NCBI GenBank assembly: GCA_045593325.1
Contig: JAZNWL010000090.1
Location: 1-16,890 of the forward strand
DNA length: 16,890 nt
Direction of reading: 5' to 3'
DNA from: UMGS1484 sp045593325
GTDB lineage: Bacteria > Bacillota > Clostridia > Oscillospirales > Acutalibacteraceae
Below, piece after piece: positions 1-6,468 of the stretch. Every line of letters begins with the position of its first letter. The first letter of the stretch is position 1. Under the pieces are notes generated by a model that was not told where the DNA came from, did no database searches, and saw only the letters and a program-made list of their open reading frames with translations. The position numbers and the translations under genes are program-made.

Positions 1-592
1 ACACTGCCCGCTCGGTAGGTGAAAGAAGAAAACAGGATCTCCCACGTTCTTTTAAAAATTCCCGTTCCCGCTCATAAAGAATGTTCATTCTTTGATCGCG
101 AAATTCGGCACTTTCCACGCTGATATCGCACAGTTGAGCAATTCGTTTGGGAGTATGTATATCCAACGCCCACAGCACACACGCCGGGGCAAGAAGCCTG
201 CTGGCAAAGATATTGGCTTCCTGTTCCTCTAACTTGTCTTCCGCGCTGGGTTCCCGATTGATAACGGTATATGTATCATTAACCAGGCTGTGACCCAAAA
301 GCCAATGTCCTAACTCATGGGCAATGGTAAAACGGCACCGTTGCCGGGAGCACTGTTCATCATAAAAGATGATACCCCGCTCCCCCTGCCGCAAGAGGAA
401 CCCGTCCGTTGTGGCAGTGTGATGGGTCAGATTCGCGCCGGCTATCAACTCTTTTCCTTGGGTATAGGATACGCAGGATAAACCGTATACCCGAGCAATG
501 GCAGTCACCTTAACCGGCAACGACGTTACGTTGTTGTCTATTAACACCCGCCACGCCACGTCCCTGGCGTGCTTGTACTTTCCGTAAAACAT
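1..592 (-). CDS. ImmA/IrrE family metallo-endopeptidase (3' end cut by window)
   Basis: The minus-strand frame begins with ATG at 592 (MFYGKYKHARDVAW), preceded by a GAGGTG Shine-Dalgarno, and stays open for 197 codons to the window edge, so the C-terminus is missing. About 100 residues in it reads FTIAHELGHWLLGH, which contains the HExxH zinc-protease signature (HELGH). An acidic stretch and EEQEANIFASRLLAP follow, where the E-x-x-A-N-x-F-A segment supplies the usual third zinc ligand of ImmA/IrrE proteins. In that family the enzyme cleaves a phage or ICE repressor and derepresses the element. Its place near an integrase and an attachment site fits a lysogeny module, with the partner repressor expected to the left, outside the window. 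The family call is strong; the substrate is inferred. Confidence 0.9.
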   Translation of the reverse strand, partial: MFYGKYKHARDVAWRVLIDNNVTSLPVKVTAIARVYGLSCVSYTQGKELIAGANLTHHTATTDGFLLRQGERGIIFYDEQCSRQRCRFTIAHELGHWLLGHSLVNDTYTVINREPSAEDKLEEQEANIFASRLLAPACVLWALDIHTPKRIAQLCDISVESAEFRDQRMNILYEREREFLKERGRSCFLLSPTERAV

Positions 593-669
593 AAAAATCA
601 CCTCAACTCCATTGTACTGTATTACAAAAGAGTTAAGGTGTGGAAAATATTGGAAAAAGGAAGTCTATA

Positions 670-1716
670 ATGAACGAGCAAATTTTCAATCTTTTTTGTT
701 CAACAATCACATCCATAAACATAAAACTAATGAAAAAGGCCAATGTTATTGGAGGAATACACTCTGTTTGTGCTTTGTGGATGTTGACTCAATCCTTATT
801 AAACAAATATTGTTTATCAGAAGCTCATGACGATTTGTTTAAAAAAATCAAACAGAAATATTTTGTTGATGGCAAAACCAAAAAAGTGTTTTTAGCAGAG
901 CAAAGAATTTACAAGGAAATATTCTGCAACGATTTAAAACCTCGAGGAGATTGGTACATGTCAGAAGGAGCGCCCCAATATCCATTTGGTCGTTGGATGT
1001 TACTTGCACCTTTTGGCGATTTTTTACAAAGTGATGAATACATAAAAAATTATAAAAATGCTCCTATCCCACTATTAAATATGGAAGACCAGACATTGTT
1101 TATGTTAACTATGTTGTCTATTTGTGATGATTTTAACGAGTATAACCGTACATTAAAACAATTATTAAACGGTGTGCTTTTCTTCAATAATGGATTACGA
1201 AGGAACCCGTTCGAATATCAAAGCAAGCTCCCTTATGACACCGCAAGTTTGCGCGTTGGTAAATACAACGCCGAATTAGAACCCTTTAGTGAAAAGAGCA
1301 TATCATCTCAAAGCAAACCAAACGTCACAGCAATAAAACCACAGAAAAACTCCATAAAAATAAAGAAAAAAACTATAAATAACAGTAATAGTTCTATTGA
1401 AAATGAAAAGGAAGGTATTATGAGTAAAGATAGTCCTATATACGGAATAGGAGTCATTCTCTTGTATATAATTAGATTTTTTGTTTCAATCCTTCCGTTT
1501 GTAATGATTAGTGGTAATTTTTTTATCAACATCATTTTAATTTCCATTAGTACTTTCTTCCCATTAACATCTATCGTATTTTGGATATGGGGGTTAGTAT
1601 GCGCTATCAAAGGCACACAAGACGTAATCGCTATAATCTATTATATTTCGTTTGTTGTTATTTGGATTCCTTTTTTCATTAGTACCATTGCTTCATTTTT
1701 TAGAAAAAATAAATAA
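670..1716 (+). CDS. Unknown AT-rich protein with C-terminal membrane segments, probable element cargo
   Basis: I do not recognise this family. The preferred start is ATG at 670, seven bases after an AAGGAAG Shine-Dalgarno, giving 348 aa; a GTG at 640 would add 10 residues but has a poorer site. Residues 1 to about 200 look soluble and mixed alpha, with aromatic-rich patches such as GDWYMSEGAPQYPFGRW. Residues about 205-250 are Ser/Asn/Lys-rich and look disordered. Residues about 255-345 hold three hydrophobic spans (around ILLYIIRFFVSILPFVMI, INIILISISTFFPLTSIVFW and IIYYISFVVIWIPFF) and end in a basic tail. Base composition is clearly more AT-rich than the flanking genes, which suggests separate acquisition. 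It diverges from the ImmA-like gene and precedes the integrase, a common slot for accessory genes. A defence or surface role is possible, but nothing in the sequence proves it. Confidence 0.8.
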   Translation: MNEQIFNLFCSTITSINIKLMKKANVIGGIHSVCALWMLTQSLLNKYCLSEAHDDLFKKIKQKYFVDGKTKKVFLAEQRIYKEIFCNDLKPRGDWYMSEGAPQYPFGRWMLLAPFGDFLQSDEYIKNYKNAPIPLLNMEDQTLFMLTMLSICDDFNEYNRTLKQLLNGVLFFNNGLRRNPFEYQSKLPYDTASLRVGKYNAELEPFSEKSISSQSKPNVTAIKPQKNSIKIKKKTINNSNSSIENEKEGIMSKDSPIYGIGVILLYIIRFFVSILPFVMISGNFFINIILISISTFFPLTSIVFWIWGLVCAIKGTQDVIAIIYYISFVVIWIPFFISTIASFFRKNK

Positions 1717-1720
1717 AAAA

Positions 1721-1750
1721 GTTCCCACGGAGCGGCCACTCCGTAGGAAC
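1721..1750 (-). terminator. Strong hairpin after the unknown gene
   Basis: GTTCC-c-ACGGAG pairs with CTCCGT-a-GGAAC around a 6-nt loop. Read on the minus strand it is followed by a T-rich run (the A-run at 1705-1720), so it would terminate minus-strand transcription. On the plus strand the following bases are A-rich, which makes it a poor intrinsic terminator in that direction. Confidence 0.5.
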
Positions 1751-1781
1751 AAAAACCAACACGTAACACCTCACCGAAAGA

Positions 1782-1810
1782 GATGGTACTTTCATACTAT
1801 ACCATCTTTT
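1782..1810 (+). terminator. Weak plus-strand terminator-like hairpin
   Basis: GATGGTA (1782-1788) pairs with TACCATC (1800-1806) and is followed by four T residues. It lies between the unknown gene and the integrase start and could partly separate their transcription. The short U-tract makes this weak. Confidence 0.35.
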
Positions 1811-1842
1811 CCCGGAATAGTCAAGGAAGGATGGGGAAATGA

Positions 1843-2925
1843 ATGACACGTAGAAAAGACGGCAGATGGCAGGAAAAACTGAAAATCGGCGATAAATACG
1901 TGTATATTTACGGGAAAACCAAAGCCGAAGTCATGCGAAAAATACGGGAATACGAAGAACGTACCTCAGGTGCATTACCCCTTAGCGACGCCATTGACTT
2001 ATGGTTAACCGAAAAAGAAAAAAGCGTCGCTTATAAAACGTTGGAAGGGTACAATGCACCCATCAAACGAATAAAAGAAGCGTTTGGTGATCGCGCTATG
2101 GATGAAATTACACCTGCACAGATCCAATCGTTTATCCGGGGCATTGCCGCCAAAGGATACAAACGAACCACCGTACAGCGCCCTTTGGACGTGCTCAGGA
2201 TGATATATGATTTTTATATCACGCAGCCGGATAGTAAAATCCAGGTGAATCCTTGCACCAGTGTCAAACTCCCCTCCGGGTTAGAACAGCAACGTAGGGA
2301 TCTGATTTCCAAAGAAGACGCCGATCTGGTTCGTAACGGTGTTCATTGCACCTTTGGTTTATTCGCCTTTTTCCTGATGTATACCGGGTTACGCGAGGGA
2401 GAAGCCCTGGCGCTTACCGATGCGGATTTTGTGGGCAATGAAATTTCTGTAACCAAATCATTAAGTTGGCAACCCAATCAGCCGGTTATCAAGGAACCCA
2501 AAACCAAAAACAGTATACGAAAGGTGATTGTCCTTCCTCCGCTGGCAGAGGTATTACCAAAGTGGAAAGGATACCTCTTTTCTGCCGATGGCGGAAAGAG
2601 CCCGCTCACAAACACACAGTCCCGGCATCAATGGAAAGCATACTGCATTGAAGCCGGCTTGGCAGAAGCCGTTGAGGAAACCCGATACAACCCCCAAAAC
2701 AACCGATATTATACCCGCACATCCTGGAAGTACAAAATTGTCCCCCATCAGTTGCGCCATGAATTTGCCACCATTTGTTTGGATGCCGGCTTGGAAACCA
2801 TCGACGCCCAACACCTGTTGGGGCACGCTTCTGATGAGACTACCAAGAAGGTTTATATGCACATTCGGGAATCCAGACGGTTGAATACGTACGACAAATT
2901 AACCGAGTATGTCAAAACTATGTAA
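1843..2925 (+). CDS. int: Tyrosine recombinase / phage-type integrase
   Basis: This 360-aa protein has the usual length and order for a phage or ICE integrase. Residues 1-40 form an AP2-like arm-binding segment (RRKDGRWQEKL...KTKAEVMRKI). Residues about 47-125 form the SAM-like core-binding domain, and 155-355 the catalytic domain. All catalytic positions are visible: Arg184 in TGLREGEAL, Lys in KEPKTKNSIRKV (220-222), His302 and Arg305 in PHQLRHEF, His328 in HLLGHAS, and Tyr338 in KKVYMHIR. It should cut and rejoin DNA between a chromosomal tRNA site and the element's own site. The start is ATG at 1843, after an AAGGAAGGA-type ribosome site. It lies 67 bp from a tRNA-Thr 3' fragment, as expected for an integrase next to its attachment site. 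No sign of damage. Confidence 0.95.
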   Translation: MTRRKDGRWQEKLKIGDKYVYIYGKTKAEVMRKIREYEERTSGALPLSDAIDLWLTEKEKSVAYKTLEGYNAPIKRIKEAFGDRAMDEITPAQIQSFIRGIAAKGYKRTTVQRPLDVLRMIYDFYITQPDSKIQVNPCTSVKLPSGLEQQRRDLISKEDADLVRNGVHCTFGLFAFFLMYTGLREGEALALTDADFVGNEISVTKSLSWQPNQPVIKEPKTKNSIRKVIVLPPLAEVLPKWKGYLFSADGGKSPLTNTQSRHQWKAYCIEAGLAEAVEETRYNPQNNRYYTRTSWKYKIVPHQLRHEFATICLDAGLETIDAQHLLGHASDETTKKVYMHIRESRRLNTYDKLTEYVKTM

Positions 2926-2992
2926 AAATAGATTTTGTATGTAAAATTGGTGTCAAAACGCTAAAAGCCATTGATATATATAGGTTTTTAAT

Positions 2993-3040
2993 TCCTTGGT
3001 AAGGATGAGGTCACCAGTTCGAATCTGGTTAGCAGCTCCA
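2993..3040 (+). other. Attachment site: 3' portion of tRNA-Thr(GGT)
   Basis: From TCCTTGGTAAGGATG onward the sequence reads as the 3' part of a threonine tRNA. It has the anticodon loop TTGGTAA (anticodon GGT), the 3' anticodon strand GGATG, a T-arm with CAGTTCGAATCTG, the acceptor strand TAGCAGC, a discriminator T and an encoded CCA at 3038-3040. The bases before 2993 do not continue the tRNA, so the 5' half is absent. The simplest reading is attR of an element that lies to the left and restored a full tRNA gene at its far end. Confidence 0.85.
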
Positions 3041-3046
3041 AAAAAT

Positions 3047-3074
3047 AAGACAGTCATTTGACTGTCTTTTTTTT
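3047..3074 (+). terminator. Intrinsic terminator of the tRNA-Thr locus
   Basis: AAGACAGTC and GACTGTCTT form a perfect stem with an ATTT loop, followed by a T-run to 3074. It sits just after the CCA end and is probably the original tRNA gene's terminator, left on the chromosomal side of the insertion. Confidence 0.85.
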
Positions 3075-3076
3075 AT

Positions 3077-3247
3077 CCAATCCGAAGGATTGGCATGGCA
3101 TCACCCGCAAGGGTGTATGGAATCAGTCGCACGGCGACTGTATGGCATCACGCGTCAGCGTGTATTATCTTCGGATTGATTCCATACCGCCTACGGCGGA
3201 TTCCATCCAACACTTCGTGTTGATTCCATGCAAGGCTTCGCCTTGAT
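3077..3247. repeat. Array of seven or more small hairpins with mirrored linkers
   Basis: Consecutive short palindromes are visible: CCAATCC-gaa-GGATTGG, CACCC-gcaa-GGGTG, CAGTCG-cacg-GCGACTG, CACGC-gtca-GCGTG, CCGCC-tac-GGCGG, CAACAC-ttc-GTGTTG and CAAGGC-ttc-GCCTTG. In the left half the linkers read TATGGMATCA. In the right half they read the reverse complement, TGATTCCATA, so the whole array is also palindromic. It fills the gap between the tRNA terminator and the DUF6062 gene. Confidence 0.85.
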
Positions 3248-3265
3248 TGTGGACGAAAGGATCAA

Positions 3266-3316
3266 ATGATGAGCGTAAACTATCTTTTGAAATACTCGGA
3301 AGAACTTGCCTATTAA
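3266..3316 (+). CDS. Possible 16-aa leader peptide or gene remnant before DUF6062
   Basis: A GAAAGG motif is followed five bases later by ATGATG, and the frame encodes MMSVNYLLKYSEELAY. Its stop at 3314-3316 runs directly into the AAAGGAGG Shine-Dalgarno of the next gene, an arrangement that could couple translation. It may be a leader peptide, the truncated start of a lost gene, or chance. Confidence 0.25.
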   Translation: MMSVNYLLKYSEELAY

Positions 3317-3328
3317 AGGAGGATAACC

Positions 3329-4036
3329 ATGCGTTCGGATATTTGCAGTATTCCCGTGGCAGAGGTGTTTGAACCCAAAGAGGGGTGTCCCCTGTGCCGC
3401 ATGAGAGATATGTTGGAAGAACGGGTTCTGGAATATATTATGGGAGCCGCCATGATGGAGCCCGACGTACGAATCCAGACCAACGAGCAAGGCTTTTGCT
3501 TTACCCATTATAAAAAGATGCTGGGCCGCCGCAACCGTCTTTCGGTGGCGCTGATGATGGAAAGTCACCTGGCCCATATCCAGAAGAAGGTGTTCGGCGA
3601 GGGCAAACCCTTTTTCCTGAAAGCCTCCGATTCGGGCAAAGGCAAAGCGGGCGAAAAGGTAACCGACACCTGCTTTGTGTGCAACCAGATGGAAACCGCC
3701 ATGAAGGCCATGGTGCGGAACACCATGGTGCTGTATGAGAATGATCGGGAGTTTCGGGATCTGTTTGCCGCCCAGGAAGAATTCTGCCTGCCCCATTACA
3801 GTATGATCGTGGAAGCGGCAGACAAGAATTTGTCCAAAAAATATCGGGTAAAATGTAAAGAAGCCGCCACCGATATCACCCGCCGCGCCATCGACCGGCT
3901 CCATCACGACGTCAAGCATTTTTGCGATATGTACGACTATCGGAACAATACCCCCGACGCCGACTGGGGCAATTCCAAGGATTCCCTGGAGCGAACCACC
4001 GGGTTTCTTACCACCCGCGACCCGGAGCAGAAATAG
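3329..4036 (+). CDS. DUF6062 family protein with paired Cys/His motifs
   Basis: This 235-aa soluble protein has an excellent start (AAAGGAGG, then ATG at 3329). It carries two matching metal-ligand-like sets: C20-PL-C23 with CFTH at 57-60, and C115-FV-C118 with CLPH at 153-156. That suggests an internal duplication that binds two metal ions or has redox-active cysteine pairs. The arrangement matches what I know as DUF6062, a Clostridia family without an assigned biochemical role. The middle (100-110) is Lys/Gly-rich and linker-like. The C-terminus (about 175-235) is polar and includes HHDVKHFCDMYDYR. It appears monocistronic, with a strong terminator at 4168-4199. Function is unknown; metal binding is inferred from residue spacing only. 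Confidence 0.85.
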   Translation: MRSDICSIPVAEVFEPKEGCPLCRMRDMLEERVLEYIMGAAMMEPDVRIQTNEQGFCFTHYKKMLGRRNRLSVALMMESHLAHIQKKVFGEGKPFFLKASDSGKGKAGEKVTDTCFVCNQMETAMKAMVRNTMVLYENDREFRDLFAAQEEFCLPHYSMIVEAADKNLSKKYRVKCKEAATDITRRAIDRLHHDVKHFCDMYDYRNNTPDADWGNSKDSLERTTGFLTTRDPEQK

Positions 4037-4096
4037 CAAGGCAGAGCCGTTGCAAAAAATAATGAATGATGAATATTGACAGACTGTCAAAAACGT

Positions 4097-4245
4097 CACA
4101 GGAACATAGGCGCTTTATCACCAATAAAACAAATGGGAATCCAAAAAGAAAAATAAATCAAAGAAAAAATGGGGAGAATTCGACATTCTCCCCATTTTTG
4201 CGCCTATTTGTCATTTTTTCGGCACTGGAAGTACCCTCTCGTACG
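4097..4245 (+). repeat. Structured dispersed repeat, copy A (right arm interrupted)
   Basis: The copy begins CACAGGAAC (4097-4105). It has a closing helix ATAGGCGC (4106-4113) with GCGCCTAT (4200-4207), encloses the DUF6062 terminator, and continues with TTTTTTCGGCACTGGAAG and GTACCCTCTCGTACG. Relatives lie near 7783-7995 (opposite strand) and 14945-15165. The last arm found in the relatives is displaced here: GTGCCG, the expected partner of CGGCAC, appears only at 4281, after an unrelated insert. Confidence 0.7.
4168..4199. terminator. Bidirectional intrinsic terminator between DUF6062 and the S24 repressor
   Basis: AATGGGGAGAAT pairs with ATTCTCCCCATT around TCGAC. T-runs lie on both sides (TTTTT after it on plus, TTTTTT from the A-run at 4164-4169 on minus), so it can end both the DUF6062 and the repressor transcripts. 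Confidence 0.85.
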
Positions 4246-4280
4246 TCTTGCTCCGTCGCAAGTTCCGCTCGTTCCTTCAT

Positions 4281-4370
4281 GTGCCGCAGGCATATATCAT
4301 CGCTCCCAGAGCGATATCATACCAAAGGTATATCACCCGTTCCGCAGAGGAACGGATATCATTGAGGCAC
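4281..4370. repeat. Hairpin array with ATATCAT linkers
   Basis: Three palindromes (CGCTCccaGAGCG, ATACCaaaGGTAT, CGTTCCgcagaGGAACG) are joined by the constant linkers ATATCAT, ATATCAC and ATATCAT. GTGCC at 4281-4285 and GGCAC at 4366-4370 could close the set into a multi-branched structure. It lies just beyond the repressor stop codon. Confidence 0.75.
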
Positions 4371-4394
4371 ACAACCTTGCGAACAATATCTGCC

Positions 4395-5030
4395 CTACAG
4401 CTCTCTGATCAACAGCGCCGGCACGCCCAGTATCTTGCACTGCTCCAGATCCGCCCCCACAATGGTCTTGGGCTGGTATTCAGGGTTCACCGGAATCAAC
4501 TTCATCCAGTCCTCCCCTGTCACGTATTCCACCTTTTTCAAAGTGGCATATTCTTCATATAACACCGCGCCGATCTCCCCGCTGCGTTCCAGCGAGGGGG
4601 TCTTTTTGATCAGCACCTTATCCCCGTCCATATATAAAGGATACATGGAATTGCCGCACACCCGCAACACAAAGAAATCCGAACGGGGACGTCCCTTTAA
4701 ATACCCCACGGGAATTTCCACGTTGTCGGCGGAATAGGCGTCTTCCAGGGCAATATGGTCATACCCTGCGGCAATTTCCCCCACCACAGGAAAGATCACC
4801 ACCTCGTCGGCAACGCCCGGGGCGGGCGCCCCTTCCCATCCTGCCAGTTCCCAAGGGGTCACCTGGAACAACTCCGCCAACTTCTCCAGCTTGGCAAGGG
4901 GAATGTTGGTGACAATTCCCTTTTCATATTTGTAAATGTTTTGGGGGGTGGTATCCACCGCCGCCGCCACTTCGTCCTGCGTCATTTTTCTCTTTTCCCG
5001 AAAATACTTGATTTTTTCTCCTAAATTCAT
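4395..5030 (-). CDS. XRE/S24 (LexA/cI-type) self-cleaving repressor
   Basis: The start is ATG at 5030 after GAGGTGA (spacing 5), giving 211 aa; a frame extension to 5078 runs through the promoter and is rejected. Residues 3-57 are an XRE helix-turn-helix (LGEKIKYFREKRKMTQDEVA...TTPQNIYKYEKG). Residues about 78-211 are a peptidase S24 domain. It shows a likely Ala88-Gly89 cleavage bond in EIAAGY, the nucleophile Ser128 in CGNSMYPLYMDGD, and the general base Lys165 in YATLKKVEY. Such proteins bind operators as dimers and cleave themselves after DNA damage. It diverges from the replisome-organiser gene over a 230-bp control region with three similar 13-bp palindromes, one inside its own promoter, which suggests autorepression plus repression of the replication genes. 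Confidence 0.92.
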   Translation of the reverse strand: MNLGEKIKYFREKRKMTQDEVAAAVDTTPQNIYKYEKGIVTNIPLAKLEKLAELFQVTPWELAGWEGAPAPGVADEVVIFPVVGEIAAGYDHIALEDAYSADNVEIPVGYLKGRPRSDFFVLRVCGNSMYPLYMDGDKVLIKKTPSLERSGEIGAVLYEEYATLKKVEYVTGEDWMKLIPVNPEYQPKTIVGADLEQCKILGVPALLIREL

Positions 5031-5049
5031 GTCTGTCACCTCGGATTTT

Positions 5050-5078
5050 ATTCTATCATATAACTTGACAATTTGCAA
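5050..5078 (-). promoter_or_regulatory. Repressor promoter with internal operator
   Basis: Minus-strand -35 TTGCAA (5073-5078) and -10 TAGAAT (5050-5055) are separated by exactly 17 bp. Operator-like sequence AACTTGACAATTT (5062-5074) occupies the spacer and touches the -35, a position suited to autorepression. Confidence 0.7.
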
Positions 5079-5153
5079 GAAATAAAAAAATCCTTAAAAA
5101 ACAACTTGACAAGTTTGTCCGAAAATGATACAATGAAAACAACTTAATAAGTT
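5062..5153. promoter_or_regulatory. Three-operator control region (OA, OB, OC)
   Basis: Three related 13-bp sites have centres 41 and 38 bp apart: OA AACTTGACAATTT (5062-5074, imperfect), OB AACTTGACAAGTT (5103-5115, perfect palindrome around a central A) and OC AACTTAATAAGTT (5141-5153, perfect). OB overlaps the plus-strand -35. OC sits at the expected transcription start. OA lies within the repressor promoter. Spacing and position mirror lambdoid immunity regions. Binding by the adjacent S24 repressor is inferred. Confidence 0.75.
5106..5134 (+). promoter_or_regulatory. Near-consensus sigma-A promoter for the replication genes
   Basis: TTGACA (5106-5111), a 17-bp spacer and TACAAT (5129-5134). 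Start expected near 5141, giving a leader of about 120 nt. The leader contains two TTTGTCGAA copies 10 bp apart (5165-5173, 5175-5183) and a small GGCG/CGCC hairpin followed by a T-run near 5192-5215 that could act as an attenuator. Confidence 0.85.
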
Positions 5154-5260
5154 AGAAATCACCTTTTGTCGAAGTTTGTCGAATGGAAGGCGGATTTTTT
5201 ACGCCCGTTTTTAACTTCACAGGTTGTTTTTTAACCAAAAAATGAAAGGAGAAAAAATTT

Positions 5261-6100
5261 ATGGCAGACATAAAATGGATTAAATTGGACACCAACATTA
5301 TCAGTGACGACAAAGTAGAGCAACTGCTTGGACTGCCAAACGGGAAACGAATGTTGCTGACCTGGATTTTGTTATTGTGCCTGGCAGGAAAACTGAACAA
5401 AAGCGGATATTTTTTAACGGGAGATAAGCCCTACACCACCAAAATGTTCACCGCACCTTTAAAAGAAACTGAAAAATTTTTGCAAAAAACTTTCAAAATT
5501 TTTCAAGAATTTGGCATGTTAGGGCAAGAAGACGGCGCCTATTATATTGTCAACTGGGAGAAACACCAAAGTGCCGATAAGCTTGATAAAATAAGGGAAA
5601 AAGACCGATTGAAAAAACAACGGCAACGGGCAAAACGAAAAGCATTGAGCCTTGATGTCCCCGGGGACGTCCCGGGGGATGTCCCCCCACAGAATAAGAA
5701 AGAGAATGAGAAACAGAAAGAGAATGAGAATGAGAATGAGAATATTTACTATAACATACCCGACCAATGGGAACAAGTGATCTTCACCTATTGCCAAACC
5801 CTGCCGGAGGAAATCCGTCAGGAAACCGCAGGGCTGATTCAAACCTGGTTGTCCACCCTGAAAAACCGAAATAAATTGCCCATCCCCACAGCCCTTGCCA
5901 TGACTTTGGAAAAATTACAACCCATGGCAAAGGAAAGCAATATGACCCTGAAGGTCTACCTGAAAGAGATGATCTGTCGGGGGTGGACGAACTTTTACCC
6001 CATCCCGGAATACCAACGCCCCAAACCCAAAAAGAATACGTCCTACGACATTGAGGAAATCACTCGCCTCATCGAATCGGAAGGAGGGGGATCCCTATGA
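5261..6100 (+). CDS. Phage replisome organiser N-terminal domain protein
   Basis: This 279-aa protein begins after AAAGGAG with ATG at 5261. Residues 1 to about 115 (MADIKWIKLDTNIISDDKVEQ...YYIVNWEKHQSADKLDKIREK) match the phage replisome organiser N-terminal (Rep_Org_N) pattern, a winged-helix-like origin-binding domain that helps load helicase. Residues about 115-160 form a charged, repetitive linker: DVPGDVPGDVPP encoded by near-identical GC-rich 12-mers, then a Lys/Asn/Glu run encoded by repeated GAGAAT hexamers. Hexamer gain or loss would keep the frame. The C-terminal 100 residues are helical and resemble DnaD-like tails, though weakly. It is controlled by the promoter at 5106-5134 and overlaps the next gene by 4 bp. 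No helicase or polymerase gene accompanies it. Confidence 0.85.
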   Translation: MADIKWIKLDTNIISDDKVEQLLGLPNGKRMLLTWILLLCLAGKLNKSGYFLTGDKPYTTKMFTAPLKETEKFLQKTFKIFQEFGMLGQEDGAYYIVNWEKHQSADKLDKIREKDRLKKQRQRAKRKALSLDVPGDVPGDVPPQNKKENEKQKENENENENIYYNIPDQWEQVIFTYCQTLPEEIRQETAGLIQTWLSTLKNRNKLPIPTALAMTLEKLQPMAKESNMTLKVYLKEMICRGWTNFYPIPEYQRPKPKKNTSYDIEEITRLIESEGGGSL

Positions 6101-6324
6101 ATTGTTATGATTTCAAAACCGTGTTGTGCCCCTTTTTCAAGCGGTATAACCGCAAACGGCAAACCATCACCTGCGAAGGGGTACCCAAATCCTCCGCCGC
6201 CAATTTGATGTTCTTTGAAAACGGCACCAAAAGCGACCGCTATTTTCATAACCGCTGCTGTAAGGACTATCAGCAGTGCCCCGTGGCAAAGGCGTTGTAT
6301 GAAAAATATGAAGAAACACCGTAA
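6097..6324 (+). CDS. Small Cys-rich protein coupled to the replisome organiser
   Basis: This 75-aa protein starts at the ATGA overlap with the preceding stop, so translation is probably coupled. GGAGGGGG upstream serves as a ribosome site. It has six cysteines (C3, C11, C26, C54, C55, C61) and two histidine-free clusters, CEGVPK and RCCKDYQQCP, suggesting a small zinc-stabilised fold. I do not recognise a named family. Position argues for an accessory to replication or copy control in the same phage-like module. There is no signal peptide or membrane segment. The end is followed at once by a hairpin array. Confidence 0.7.
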   Translation: MNCYDFKTVLCPFFKRYNRKRQTITCEGVPKSSAANLMFFENGTKSDRYFHNRCCKDYQQCPVAKALYEKYEETP

Positions 6325-6331
6325 GTGTTGC

Positions 6332-6372
6332 CATGAATTGAAATCGATCATTTCATGAATTGCCAAAGGCAT
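6332..6372. repeat. Short ATGAATT-linker hairpin array
   Basis: The linker ATGAATT occurs twice, framing GAAAT-cgatc-ATTTC and GCC-aaa-GGC. The same two hairpins, with a slightly different first loop, occur in the same order within 14159-14309. It immediately follows the Cys-rich gene. Confidence 0.75.
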
Positions 6373-6404
6373 CCCATTGAAATTGACTGGTTGCCAAAAC
6401 AAAA

Positions 6405-6468
6405 GGGAGGCATTACGCCTCCCCTACAAGTAAACCTGGTTTCTGCAACCGGGCAATTATGATGTGGC
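6405..6468 (+). repeat. Dispersed hairpin repeat (GGGCAATTAT family), copy 1
   Basis: GGGAGGC-attac-GCCTCCC is followed by CTAC and a conserved ACCTGGTTT...ACCGGGCAATTATGATGTG tail. Related copies are at 15248-15302 (same strand) and 14284-14345 (opposite strand). The hairpin arms differ between copies while pairing is kept. Confidence 0.65.
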
